DNA of 64,000 nt from DASRFR01 sp035651455 (GTDB lineage: Bacteria > Acidobacteriota > Terriglobia > Terriglobales > Acidobacteriaceae). Each line of letters opens with the position of its first letter. Positions within the stretch are counted from its first letter, which is position 1. Both the position numbers and the translations under genes were made by a program. Shown here piece after piece: positions 44,085 through 53,122 of this stretch. Under the pieces are notes generated by a model that did no database searches, had not been told where the DNA came from, and saw only the letters and a program-made list of their open reading frames with translations. Location of the stretch: NCBI GenBank assembly GCA_035651455.1, contig DASRFR010000049.1:1-64000 (forward strand). The letters run 5' to 3'.

Positions 44085-44157
44085 CACACCGAACCCAACC
44101 CGCTGGCATCACACCAAACGCAACCTGCTGGCACCACACCGAACGCAACCCGCGGAC
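44085..44157. repeat. 25-base tandem repeat, about three copies
   Basis: Three adjacent near-identical units (44085-44109, 44110-44134, 44135-44157). The core CACACCGAACCCAACCCGCT differs at only a few bases between units, and the third is cut by two bases. The units are not palindromic. They lie in non-coding sequence 127 bases past the tRNA-Pro 5' end and about 100 bases before the DinB-like gene start. Confidence 0.85.
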
Positions 44158-44250
44158 GACATTCTCTAAACTAGGGTAAATCCTGATTTGTTTGCACTCG
44201 GTGTAGTCGCCATGGAAGTTCGATATCCTTCTCTCACACCGGAGGACCCC

Positions 44251-44868
44251 ATGAGACTCGGCCTAAAGACAGCGCTGCTCACATTGTGTATCGCCGCTCC
44301 GAGTTGTCCTGCCGTTTCCCGGAAACAGGACAAGCCCGCTGACCAGTCCGCGGCGGCCGAGGAAGCGCAGCCCCCAAAATCCATCGCCGAAAGCGTGAGC
44401 AGAAATCTGGTCTATGCGGAAGGAGATTTTCTCAGCATTGCGGAAGCAATGCCCGATGACAAATATTCATTTGTGCCCAGCGCCGGCAAGTTCGACGGCG
44501 TGCGCAGCTTCGCCGAGCAGGTAAAGCATGTGGCGTGCGCGCAGTTCGCCTTTTTCAACGAATTCGAAGGCAAGAAGCCGCCCGCCGACTGCGAAAAGGG
44601 CGGTGACGATCCCGCCCGCACCAAGACAGAGCTGATCCAATACCTGAAAGATTCGTTCGACTATGGAAACCACGTCGTCGCGACGCTGAATGAAAGGAAT
44701 GCCCTCGACCGTATCGACGGCCGCTATGCCGGTCCCAACACGAAACTGGGCATCTCTGTGGTGGCGGTGTGGCACATCACCGACCACTACGGCCAGATCG
44801 TCGAATACCTGCGCATGAACGGCATCGCCCCACCGATGACACAGAAGTACGGATTGAAAGTTCGCTGA
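44251..44868 (+). CDS. DinB-like four-helix bundle protein, exported
   Basis: 205 residues from the ATG at 44251, chosen because GGAGG stands seven bases upstream; a longer frame to 44188 is ignored. A signal peptide or lipoprotein-like lead follows (LGLKTALLTLCIAAPSC). The DinB/DUF664 pattern is visible: NLVYAEGDFLSIAEAMPDDKY, then HVACAQF with the first metal His and the late VWHITDHYGQIVEYLRMNGI with two more. DinB-superfamily bundles bind a divalent metal with three His; many act as thiol transferases. An exported version is uncommon but seen in this phylum. Confidence 0.85.
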   Translation: MRLGLKTALLTLCIAAPSCPAVSRKQDKPADQSAAAEEAQPPKSIAESVSRNLVYAEGDFLSIAEAMPDDKYSFVPSAGKFDGVRSFAEQVKHVACAQFAFFNEFEGKKPPADCEKGGDDPARTKTELIQYLKDSFDYGNHVVATLNERNALDRIDGRYAGPNTKLGISVVAVWHITDHYGQIVEYLRMNGIAPPMTQKYGLKVR

Positions 44869-44954
44869 AGCGAAGACTCGCCGTTCTCCGCCGGTTAATA
44901 GCTGCGCGTGTTCCCGGCTACTCTCGCGTGGCCCACCTTTCCTATAGTAGGAGC

Positions 44955-45365
44955 ATGGCTAGGAATGGGAGCAAGACCGAGAAAGGCTTTCACGTCTTTG
45001 CTACCAAAGCCGCCAATCTCGTCGGCACAAAATGGGCGTTTCTCGCGTCGTTGCTCGTGGTCGCACTGTGGCTCGTCTGCGGGCCGTACTTCCACTACTC
45101 CGATACCTGGCAGCTCATCATCAACACCGGCACGACGGTCGTCACTTTTCTCGTGGTGTTCCTGATCCAGAACACGCAGAACCGTGATGCCCGTGCGATT
45201 CACCTGAAACTTGATGAGATCATCAAGTCTATCGACCAGGCACATAACGAGATGATCGACATCGAACATCTCTCCGATGACGAATTGCAGAAGCTCGCGG
45301 ACAAGTACCAGAAGGTGCGCGAGGAATGCGATAACCGCAGCCGGCGGCGCACCCAAGGAAATTAA
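44955..45365 (+). CDS. Low-affinity iron permease family membrane protein
   Basis: 136 residues from the ATG at 44955 with AGGAG just upstream; the open frame to 44769 is artefactual and overlaps the DinB-like gene. Two membrane helices (WAFLASLLVVALWLVCGP and LIINTGTTVVTFLVVFLIQNTQ) and the following NRDARAIHLKLDEIIKSID are the PF04120 signature. The C-terminus is an acidic-basic helix. Despite the name, iron transport is doubtful for bacterial members. Separated from the DinB-like gene by 86 bases. Confidence 0.9.
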   Translation: MARNGSKTEKGFHVFATKAANLVGTKWAFLASLLVVALWLVCGPYFHYSDTWQLIINTGTTVVTFLVVFLIQNTQNRDARAIHLKLDEIIKSIDQAHNEMIDIEHLSDDELQKLADKYQKVREECDNRSRRRTQGN

Positions 45366-45374
45366 CAACCACGG

Positions 45375-45698
45375 TTATCGACGCGTGGTCCCCAAGTTTT
45401 TGACCCGCAACGCCGGACGAGCCCGCAGAAGGGTCATCGCCTTCGGAGCGAACGGTTGTGGGTTTGCAATCTCAACGTTGTCTGCGGTCCGCAGCCATGG
45501 TCGATCAAGCAATGGCCCGTCCGCTTTGACGGTCATTTCCAGTCCGCTTGAGGTCAACTCACACTCGCAAGTCCTGAGCGGCTTGCTCATTAATCCACAA
45601 ACACTAACCGTGAAAAAGTAGACGATTGCGCTGCGTAGATTCCCCGAGGCTATGACCTTGTCGAAGGCAAGCGCGCATTGACTACACCCATCAGGCAC
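45375..45698 (-). CDS. Doubtful 107-residue open frame
   Basis: Open frame of 107 codons convergent with the iron-permease-family gene, in an otherwise gene-free space of about 390 bases. The product has Cys pairs (DGCSQCALAFDK, CECELTSSG) and an Arg-rich end. No family is recognised and no clear ribosome binding site is visible, so it may be chance. If it is not a gene, this space holds only non-coding sequence. Confidence 0.25.
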   Translation of the reverse strand: MPDGCSQCALAFDKVIASGNLRSAIVYFFTVSVCGLMSKPLRTCECELTSSGLEMTVKADGPLLDRPWLRTADNVEIANPQPFAPKAMTLLRARPALRVKNLGTTRR

Positions 45699-45755
45699 GT
45701 AGCTCGGCCGGGCCGGGCGCAGCGGCGCAGCCGGCCTCTATCAAGCGCAGGTCTA

Positions 45756-46253
45756 TCAATCGGCGGCGGCTCCAGCCGAATGCCGCTTCATCATAGCTTC
45801 CATTCCCTTCTTCATTTCCTTCACTGTCGGCTCCGCCTTGTGTGTGCCCACCATCCACAGGTAGCCATCCGGATCGACGAGGTTGCCGCAGCGGTCACCC
45901 CAAAACATGTCCATCACGGGACCTTGCGGAGTCGCGCCTAGCTTAGTCGCTTTTTCGATGACCTTATCTACGTTTTCCACGTAAATATAGAGCGTGGCAG
46001 GAGACGCGCCGACGTTTTTGGCACTGCGTCTGCCCATCTGCTCGCTCTCCGGCCCTAACATCAGCGTCGTGCCCCGCAGGGTGAGTTCAGCGTGGACTGG
46101 CTTTCCATCAGGCCCGTTCATAATGCCGCGTTTATCGAAACCAAAAGCCTTCTGATAGAAGCTTACCGCTGCCGGAATGTCCGAGACGGTAAGAGCGGCG
46201 GATACGGCGCCGTACTGTTTCCTGTTTAGCGGATCGATCTTTTTGTTTGCCAT
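45756..46253 (-). CDS. VOC-superfamily (PhnB-like) protein
   Basis: 165 residues with the paired beta-alpha-beta-beta-beta units of the glyoxalase/bleomycin-resistance fold: LTVSDIPAAVSFYQKAFGF in the first half, and LYIYVENVDKVIEKATKLGA then FWGDRCGNLVDPDGYLWMVG in the second. The GDR...DPDGYLW ending is typical of PhnB-like proteins often annotated as 3-demethylubiquinone methyltransferase or glyoxalase-like. Substrate is unknown. Monocistronic. Confidence 0.9.
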   Translation of the reverse strand: MANKKIDPLNRKQYGAVSAALTVSDIPAAVSFYQKAFGFDKRGIMNGPDGKPVHAELTLRGTTLMLGPESEQMGRRSAKNVGASPATLYIYVENVDKVIEKATKLGATPQGPVMDMFWGDRCGNLVDPDGYLWMVGTHKAEPTVKEMKKGMEAMMKRHSAGAAAD

Positions 46254-46402
46254 TTGTGCTCCTTTGCTGCGGCAGATATTTTAGCGAAAAGACATCAAAG
46301 CCGCACCCGGGAGGACCACAGCCCAAGTCACGACTTGGAAGGCAGCACGAAACCGTACGGTCGAATCACGCTCTACGCGCCATGCTTCGCGGCTGCCTAA
46401 CT

Positions 46403-48700
46403 CTAATGTCGACGCAATTGAAAATTGATCGATGCGGTCACATAGGACTTTAAGGGCAATCCTGTGACGCGCTCGAACGGTACCGCTTCTCCAGGTAGCG
46501 CCAGGGTCTCGAGGGTTTGCCCGCCATAACCGCTGGACAGCAGGAAGTTCAGTCCCGCCTCGATACCGAGTTTCTCGAAAGGTCTGGTTACGCCGCTGCG
46601 AAACTCGCGAACCGGCACCGAAACGAACCCGTTCCCCAACGGCTTCCGGCCCACCTGTTCGTATTCACCGCGGGCAACAAGGTGCAGTGGCAATTTGTCG
46701 ATGGTGCCCAGTACATCCCAGATCACGCGCGGAGCCTCCGGGGTAGGCTCGCCTGTGAGGCGATCGCGGGCGTCGGCGCGTGCGAACAAGCCTTGCAGGA
46801 ATCCGCGGCGGAAGTGTCGACGGGCGGTAATGGAGACGGATTTCAAAATGCCGGGGCCTTCATCGTCTTGTAAACCCGTGTCGTTAGAAATACGGGCAAG
46901 TTGTTGGGCCGTAGTTACGTGTTCAAGGGTGATGCGAAATTCTGTCTTGGCCACGGTCTTACTCGCGACGAGTTGGTACGAACGCGCCTTGCTTACTACT
47001 GTGCCGTGTTGAATGCCACTGGTGCCAATCCGCGGATCGTTGGTATGAAATGACTGGCCGTAGCTTAACGAAACCGTTGGAAAAAAGGCTGTCGCCTGTG
47101 GCGGCAGGAGGCTAATAGTTGCCTTCGGCGAGTTGATGCCCGCCTGTCGGGAAAACGAAAGCCCTGGGCTGTATAGATCCTGATTTTCAAATTGCACTTC
47201 ATCGCGACGAAAGCCGATGTTGTAGTGGACTAGCGGCAGAACCTGCCAGTCGACCGCCACATAGGGGCTGTAAAAGTTCGAGGTCACGTTGTTGTTGGTG
47301 ACGGGCTGCAGTAGGTTGTCGGCGGTGATGTGATCCAAGCGGAGATCGCGTGGCGCTTCGCGGCGAAAATTCGCGCCTGCGAGTAGGGAAAGGTGCTCAC
47401 TGAATTTCTGAGTGTAAAGAAGATCTTCGGAATTCGCGTTGCGGCTCTCGCTTTGCCGGATTAAGCCAGCTCCGAAGTTGGGACGAACGTCCAGCGTGTA
47501 GTGGCGATAGAATCCTGAGAACTGGAGCTCAGCCTGGTTTCGCAACCGCCAAACGTCATTGAAGATAACCGCTCCATTTGAAGTCTCCTCACGCTGGCGC
47601 GCGTCGATGGTGTCGTCGGCCACCAGCTTGTCAATTGGAATCAATCCGGGCTGGTATGCGAAGCCGTAGTAGCCGATGCCGTAGACAGTCAGCTCATGCT
47701 TGCCAAAGTTAAAGACCTTGGAGGCATTCACGCGGTATTGTTTGCGGTGCTCCGCCCGGGCGAGAAATCCGTTTCCGAAGGAGACGTTGAAACCGACCCA
47801 TGCCCGATTAGCTGCATTTGCTGGGCTCCAACTCGTTGTCATATCTAAGTCACGGTAGTCGCTGGTGAGTCGCACCATCGGTTCTAACTTGTCGCGCAGG
47901 CCGAGAATCATGGACGAGTTCACCGAATGATTGCCTTCTCGCACATTGAAGGCGCCGGCGTCCGTCTGAACACTCTCGATCGCAACCGGCAGGATCGCAT
48001 TCGGGTCGGCATAGCCATTGCCGTGGGCGTTGGCCGGTAGGTTGTTGGGGAACAGAAAGCCTCCAACTTGAAAAAACATGGCGATTGGCTCCCCGTGATC
48101 CCCCGCAACCCCGGGTAGAAAGTACTGTGGTGGCTTAATGCCGCCGGCCGGAGATTCGACCGGCATCCCGGGAATCGAAACAGGCAATCCGGGCCGGCCA
48201 GGATTAGCGTCTGCCATCTCTTCTCGGAGCATCAATCGTTCGGCAGGATCAGGAGAGAGCACGCCGAGATCACCAATATCGGCGGAAACAGTGACGGATT
48301 CGCTCTGCGGAGCAATAGCGGAGAATTGAAGCGAGGTTGTTTCGTCGCCATCACCAAGAACGAGGTTGCGCGTGATCTGTACAAAGCCCGCAGAATCCGC
48401 ACTGATCTGATACTCCCCGGCCTGCAGCATAGGGAAGGAAAACTGGCCTTCATCATCCGTGTCGACCTTTAAAGCCGAGGAATCGTGGGTTCGTATCAAC
48501 CTTACGGTCGCAGCGGCGACCCGTTTTCCCTGCGGATCAGTGACACTGCCCGAAAGGCTTGACGCCAGCGCATGTGAGGCGAACAGTAAATCGAAGATGA
48601 TAACGAATAAGAACAGCTTAAGTGTCCGCCGGCAAAACACGGCGGTATGACGTGAGTCCGTGTGAACCGTATGTCGAAGCACTGGATCCAGCCGCTGCAT
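46403..48700 (-). CDS. TonB-dependent receptor with N-terminal carboxypeptidase-regulatory domain
   Basis: 765 residues. A late signal peptide (LKLFLFVIIFDLLFASHALASS) is followed by a carboxypeptidase-D regulatory-like domain (LSGSVTDPQGKRVAAATVRL; AGEYQISADSAGF). A plug-like region with SVTVSADIGDLGVL follows, then a long beta-barrel with alternating residues ending ASINFQLRRH. Outer membrane import or sensing is the usual role. It is the third gene of an operon with ECF sigma and anti-sigma factor genes, 64 bases after the latter, which suggests the sigma factor controls, or is controlled through, this receptor. A TonB box is not clear. Confidence 0.85.
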   Translation of the reverse strand: MQRLDPVLRHTVHTDSRHTAVFCRRTLKLFLFVIIFDLLFASHALASSLSGSVTDPQGKRVAAATVRLIRTHDSSALKVDTDDEGQFSFPMLQAGEYQISADSAGFVQITRNLVLGDGDETTSLQFSAIAPQSESVTVSADIGDLGVLSPDPAERLMLREEMADANPGRPGLPVSIPGMPVESPAGGIKPPQYFLPGVAGDHGEPIAMFFQVGGFLFPNNLPANAHGNGYADPNAILPVAIESVQTDAGAFNVREGNHSVNSSMILGLRDKLEPMVRLTSDYRDLDMTTSWSPANAANRAWVGFNVSFGNGFLARAEHRKQYRVNASKVFNFGKHELTVYGIGYYGFAYQPGLIPIDKLVADDTIDARQREETSNGAVIFNDVWRLRNQAELQFSGFYRHYTLDVRPNFGAGLIRQSESRNANSEDLLYTQKFSEHLSLLAGANFRREAPRDLRLDHITADNLLQPVTNNNVTSNFYSPYVAVDWQVLPLVHYNIGFRRDEVQFENQDLYSPGLSFSRQAGINSPKATISLLPPQATAFFPTVSLSYGQSFHTNDPRIGTSGIQHGTVVSKARSYQLVASKTVAKTEFRITLEHVTTAQQLARISNDTGLQDDEGPGILKSVSITARRHFRRGFLQGLFARADARDRLTGEPTPEAPRVIWDVLGTIDKLPLHLVARGEYEQVGRKPLGNGFVSVPVREFRSGVTRPFEKLGIEAGLNFLLSSGYGGQTLETLALPGEAVPFERVTGLPLKSYVTASINFQLRRH

Positions 48701-48763
48701 GGCGTCGATTCCAGTACGTTCGAAATAGCGTTTCGGATTTGCCGCGCAACGGGGAAGTCGGGC

Positions 48764-49525
48764 CTACTCACCTGAGCCCAACATGATGGGTTGTGAAGTG
48801 GGAGCAGGAGACCCCTGTTCCGGTTCCATGGTGATCGCGAACGCTTTCGCTTCGGCGCGCGGAGGCAATGGTGGGTTCAGAACCGTGGCGCTGCCGTGGA
48901 CGTCAGGCTTGAACACGCCCGCGGGCACAGGCGCTCCGCTTACCGGGATCAACCACAGTTCATAGGCCTTCCCTGGCGGTAAGGCCGGCAGATTTGTGGC
49001 GAGGAAGACCAGTGAGGATCTGTCACGAACGTAGATAGCCTTGCCTTGCGGCTGCGGTGGAGTTTTGGCGGCAACGAGTGTCACCCGCAAGGCGTCGGTG
49101 GCGGTGAGAGTGGATACAATGTCGCGCGCCTGCTGCAGCTGAAGTTGCTGCTCTTCGGACTGCTGACGTAATCCACTCATTGTGTCGCGAAGCTCAGAGT
49201 TAGACCTCCAGAAAACCAGGGCGACGACTGCCAGCGCGGCGGCCACGGCCCACGGCAGAAGCGCCCAGGAGCGCGGCCTTGACCTCCTGGTTCGTCGCGG
49301 CTCAGCGGCGATGGCATCGGCTAATCGTTTCCGGGAACGCGCCGGCGGAACCGGACCTGTGGTGGACAGGGCCAGAAGCGCCATGTCGCCACGCAACACG
49401 TCCAACTCTCGCCGGCATGTGGCGCAGTCTTGCAGGTGCTTCTCGAGGGCGGTGCGTTCGTCGCCCGAGAGGCTGCCCAGAGCGTACATTGCCAGGTCGT
49501 CCGCGAATTGTTCGTGCACGTTCAT
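48764..49525 (-). CDS. Anti-sigma factor, RskA-type
   Basis: 253 residues. The N-terminal zinc anti-sigma motif is present (LEKHLQDCATC: His, then Cys pair). One membrane helix (ALLPWAVAAALAVVALVFW) and a coiled coil (about 115-135) separate it from a periplasmic RskA-like C-terminal domain (LPALPPGKAYELWLIPVSG, PAGVFKPDVHG). It should hold the partner sigma factor at the membrane. The ATG overlaps the sigma stop (ATGA), so they are coupled; the receptor gene follows. Confidence 0.93.
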   Translation of the reverse strand: MNVHEQFADDLAMYALGSLSGDERTALEKHLQDCATCRRELDVLRGDMALLALSTTGPVPPARSRKRLADAIAAEPRRTRRSRPRSWALLPWAVAAALAVVALVFWRSNSELRDTMSGLRQQSEEQQLQLQQARDIVSTLTATDALRVTLVAAKTPPQPQGKAIYVRDRSSLVFLATNLPALPPGKAYELWLIPVSGAPVPAGVFKPDVHGSATVLNPPLPPRAEAKAFAITMEPEQGSPAPTSQPIMLGSGE

Positions 49526-50067
49526 GAAAAGGCCCTGCGCAGTGTCAACAACCCGGCGCGAATCCGCGTCTTGATCGTGCCTAATGGTTCGCCGGTCTTA
49601 TCTGCAATTTCCGTGTGACTCAGCCCTTCAAAGTATGCCAACTCCAGCGCCTGCCGCTGAGCCGCGGGCATGCCGCTCAGCACTTCCCGTACCCGTTGCA
49701 TCGCTCGCGAGCGATCGGCTTCAGCAGACATGTCGTGATTCACGGAAACTGTTACGTCCTGAATATCTTCATCGGGACGGCGACGGCGCAGCGCGTCAAT
49801 CGCGCGGTTGCGGGCTACAACAGCCAGCCACGCGCCAAGGTTACCCCGGCTGGCATCGAACAACCCGGGATTGCGCCACAATTGCATGAATATTTCTTGA
49901 AGAACGTCCTCTGCCGCCCCAGTTTCTCCCAGTACGCGTAACGCGACTGAATAAACAATAGACGAATAGCGGTCGTAGAGACGAGTCATCGCGCTCTCGT
50001 CGCCTGAGCGGATCGCCAACACCATCGAGGTGTCGTTAGGGAGACTGGTTGGCTCGGCAGTGGACAA
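49522..50067 (-). CDS. ECF-type RNA polymerase sigma factor
   Basis: 181 residues with sigma-2 (YDRYSSIVYSVALRVLGE; EDVLQEIFMQLWRN; LGAWLAVVARNRAIDALRRR) and sigma-4 (LPAAQRQALELAYFEG-like, SHTEIADKTGEPLGTIKTRI). The overall make-up is that of the SigK/RskA-linked group. It probably transcribes its own operon and perhaps the divergent DUF4331 gene 270 bases away. Its release by the coupled anti-sigma factor is expected to answer an envelope signal. Confidence 0.95.
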   Translation of the reverse strand: MSTAEPTSLPNDTSMVLAIRSGDESAMTRLYDRYSSIVYSVALRVLGETGAAEDVLQEIFMQLWRNPGLFDASRGNLGAWLAVVARNRAIDALRRRRPDEDIQDVTVSVNHDMSAEADRSRAMQRVREVLSGMPAAQRQALELAYFEGLSHTEIADKTGEPLGTIKTRIRAGLLTLRRAFS

Positions 50068-50337
50068 GCAGTTCTTCTACCAGAAATAGAACGTATGAGA
50101 GTAGCTTGGCGGATTGGTATCGTTCGCCATCCCACCAATTACTGGCGACAAGATACAAGGCCATCCCGAATCAAACAAGTGGCTGCCCGCAAGTCAGCGT
50201 TGATTTCACAAATCCGTTTTGCCCAATCACCCGTACTTCCGGAAGTGGACAAGCTGGCCGGCACAGCCGCACGTGGCGCCGCGCGCTGCTGGAAGCCGGC
50301 CAGCCAAGTTCCCAATTCTCAACTTAAGGAAACAGCG

Positions 50338-51822
50338 ATGAAGAAGTTACACAGCACTGTGGCTCTCCTACTCTGCCTGCTGATTCCAGCCGGGCTGTTT
50401 GCCTCGAGCCATCGTGAGGCGCCGATTACGGCACTGGACCGTACCGCGGATGTGACCGATTGGTACGCCTTTGTCAGCTATGACCATCCCGACCGGGTCA
50501 CGATGATTCTGAACGTGGATCCGTTCCTTGAGCCATCCAATGGACCCAACTATTTTCCGTTCGATCCCAATGTCCTGTACCAGATGAAAGTCGACAACAA
50601 CCACGACGGCGTGGAGGACATCGCTTTCCAGTTCCGCTTTAAAACCGAGATTCGCCAGCCGGGCGTATTCACCGGGTACGTTGGCGGACTTACCGGGATT
50701 CCTCCCATCAGCGCATTAGACGGACCTGGATCAGAAGGACTCAGCCTGCGCCAGACCTACACCGTAACCATGATCCGCAACGGCGTACCGACAGACCTGA
50801 CGGGCGGGAAGAAACTGATCGCTGTTCCTTCCAACGTTGGCCCCCGGACTATGCCGGACTATCAATCTTTGTTCAACCAGGGGATCTATCAGCTCGGCAA
50901 CGGCATCCGGGTATTCGCCGGGACAGTGGACGATCCGTTCTACATCGACCTCGGAGCAGCGTTCGATTCGCTCAATTTCCGCATGGGAGTCGGTGGAGTG
51001 CTGTCGCCATCAGTGGATGCTGATGACACTCATAACTATGCTCCCGATGCGGTGGCCGGTTTCAATGTCAACTCGATCGTGCTGGAAGTGCCAATCACGA
51101 TGTTGACCGTGGATGGCAAACTGCACGGCTCTGGCGATAAGGAAGCTGTCATTGGCACTTATGGCAGCACCTCGCGTCAGCGCCTTACGATTCGTCGTTC
51201 CCCGAATCCGCTGGCCTCTGTAGGACCGTTTCAGCAGGTCAATCGTGAAGGAAACTCGCTCATCAACGAGCTGATTATTGGCACTGGATCGAAAGACCGG
51301 TTCAGCATGGATGATCCCGAGAACGATGCCCAGTTTGCTAACTACTTCCTCGACCCGCTACTGGCGCATATCTTCGCATCCCTTGGTATTCCGGTGCCGC
51401 CCGCACCGCGTACGGACTTGCTGCCGCTGGTCCAGTACATGGCGCCCATTTGTCCGGGATGCGGACCTAACGATGCAGGGCCAATCGCCGACCTGTTGCG
51501 TTTAAATACCGGGATTCCTCCAACTCCGGTGGGCAAGCAAAAGCGTTTGGGTTTCGTGGCAGGCGACTCGGCAGGCTATCCGAATGGACGTCGGCCGATT
51601 GACGACGTCGTCGACATTTCCTCGCGAGCCGTAGCCGGAATTCTCCTTGATCCGGTTACCTACGGCACAGCCATTGGCGACGGCGTACAACTCAATGAAG
51701 AAGGGTATGCCGTTACTTTCCCTTACGTGCTTCCGGCGAATAACGGACGCGACAGTCACCACGTCGGTCCGGGGCAGGAAGGCTGCTCGGGTCAACCAGA
51801 CGGAATTTGCCCGGTTAAGTAA
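50338..51822 (+). CDS. Exported DUF4331 domain protein
   Basis: 494 residues from the ATG at 50338, with AAGGA upstream and a signal peptide (VALLLCLLIPAGLFAS). The family start is sharp: SSHREAPITALDRTADVTDW and the NVDPFLEPSNGPNYFPFDP section, followed by VDNNHDGVEDIAFQFRFKTE. DUF4331 has no known activity. The gene stands divergently to an ECF sigma operon and is followed by a TPR protein on the same strand, with 61 bases between. An upstream extension to 50095 is open but has no support. Confidence 0.92.
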   Translation: MKKLHSTVALLLCLLIPAGLFASSHREAPITALDRTADVTDWYAFVSYDHPDRVTMILNVDPFLEPSNGPNYFPFDPNVLYQMKVDNNHDGVEDIAFQFRFKTEIRQPGVFTGYVGGLTGIPPISALDGPGSEGLSLRQTYTVTMIRNGVPTDLTGGKKLIAVPSNVGPRTMPDYQSLFNQGIYQLGNGIRVFAGTVDDPFYIDLGAAFDSLNFRMGVGGVLSPSVDADDTHNYAPDAVAGFNVNSIVLEVPITMLTVDGKLHGSGDKEAVIGTYGSTSRQRLTIRRSPNPLASVGPFQQVNREGNSLINELIIGTGSKDRFSMDDPENDAQFANYFLDPLLAHIFASLGIPVPPAPRTDLLPLVQYMAPICPGCGPNDAGPIADLLRLNTGIPPTPVGKQKRLGFVAGDSAGYPNGRRPIDDVVDISSRAVAGILLDPVTYGTAIGDGVQLNEEGYAVTFPYVLPANNGRDSHHVGPGQEGCSGQPDGICPVK

Positions 51823-51883
51823 TTTACACGGTGGCCGCTAAGTTTCAGCGGCCACTTCTTTCTTCTTTATGGAAAGGATCTTT

Positions 51884-53122
51884 ATGAACAAAATTGCTGC
51901 CCTCTTTTTACTATTGTTCACCGGTTTTGTGGCCGCTCAAACCGGGCCAGATAAAATGCCTTCTCCTGCCGATCGCAGCATTGCCGTGGCAAAGAAGATG
52001 ATCGCCGCCAAGCCGGCGCAGTATTCCGGGTACAACCAACTCGCAATTGCTCTGGCACGCCGCGCACGAGAGACGTCAGATCCCAGCTTTTATGCTGCCG
52101 CCGAAGATGCCCTGCAGAATTCATTCAGACTGTCGCCCGGCAATGTGGAAGGCGAGAAGATTCAGGTCTGGCTTCTGCTGGGCCGCCACGAGTTCCCGGC
52201 CGCCCTGGAATCGGCCAAGCTCCTCAACAAAAAGGTTCCCGACGACGTGCTGGTTTATGGCTTCCTGGTAGACGCCAACGCCGAACTGGGCAACTATGCC
52301 GACTCCGAGAAGGCGGCACAACGGATGCTCGATTTGCATCCTGGTAACCTGCCTGGCTTAACCCGTGCCGCTTATCTTCGTGAGCTGTTTGGCGACGTCG
52401 ATGGTGCATTCGAGCTCATGGATATGGCTTACCAGGCAACGCCCCCGACAGAGACTGAAGACCGGGCTTGGATCCTGACACAAATGGCTCATCTCCGAAG
52501 TACAACCGGCAACCTGCAGGAGGCTGAGACACTCTTGCAGCAGGCTCTGAACCTTTATCCCCAGTACCACTATGCGCTTTCGAATCTAGCCACCCTTCGA
52601 GAAAAGCAAGCCAAGTATTCGGCCGCAGTCACATTGCTCGAGCAACTATATGCGTCAGCGCCTCACGCAGAAAATCTTTACCGTTTAGCCGAAGCTTTGG
52701 AGAAAGCTGGCCGGCTGCGCGAGTCGAAAGCTGCATTCACCGAGTTCGAAAGCAAGTCACTCAGGGAGGCTGTGAAAAAAGACAACTCCAGCCGGGAGCT
52801 GGTGTTCTATTACGCGGATCACGCTCATGACCCCGCAAAAGCGCTGACGATTGCCCAGCAAGAGTACGCATGGCGCCATGACGTGTACACCCTCGACGCG
52901 TTTGCGTGGGCTCTGCATGTGAATGGAAGAGACCAGGAGGCGCGTAAAGAAATAGAGGCTGCCGTAAGCGTTGGGATCCGGGACGCCAAGCTATTCAGCC
53001 ATGCAGCCGAGATTTCGGCTTCGCTGGGAGATGAGCGGGCCGCCCGGCTGTATTCGACGAAAGCCCATGAACTGAGTGCGGCTTCATCGGCACCGCAGTT
53101 TCAAAAGACTCCCAGAACCTAA
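51884..53122 (+). CDS. Exported TPR-repeat protein
   Basis: 412 residues from the ATG at 51884 (AAAGGAT upstream); a signal peptide follows (IAALFLLLFTGFVAAQ). Several TPR-like helix pairs are visible, such as ALENTLFQQALNLYPQYHYALS-like LNLYPQYHYALSNLATLREK and ADSEKAAQRMLDLHPGNLPG. TPRs mediate protein contacts, and the partner is probably the DUF4331 protein or the receptor of the neighbouring operon. The stop overlaps the stop of the minus-strand glycoside hydrolase by four bases. Confidence 0.88.
   Translation: MNKIAALFLLLFTGFVAAQTGPDKMPSPADRSIAVAKKMIAAKPAQYSGYNQLAIALARRARETSDPSFYAAAEDALQNSFRLSPGNVEGEKIQVWLLLGRHEFPAALESAKLLNKKVPDDVLVYGFLVDANAELGNYADSEKAAQRMLDLHPGNLPGLTRAAYLRELFGDVDGAFELMDMAYQATPPTETEDRAWILTQMAHLRSTTGNLQEAETLLQQALNLYPQYHYALSNLATLREKQAKYSAAVTLLEQLYASAPHAENLYRLAEALEKAGRLRESKAAFTEFESKSLREAVKKDNSSRELVFYYADHAHDPAKALTIAQQEYAWRHDVYTLDAFAWALHVNGRDQEARKEIEAAVSVGIRDAKLFSHAAEISASLGDERAARLYSTKAHELSAASSAPQFQKTPRT

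Noticed and set aside
44085..44157. Short CRISPR array
   Set aside because: Units are directly adjacent with no spacers, only three copies, and no cas genes are present.
50128..50172. Two CCATCC motifs and a CCGAAT, similar to SigK promoter elements
   Set aside because: The spacing (33 bases between the first CCATCC and the CCGAAT) does not fit a promoter, and the second CCATCC overlaps the CCGAAT.
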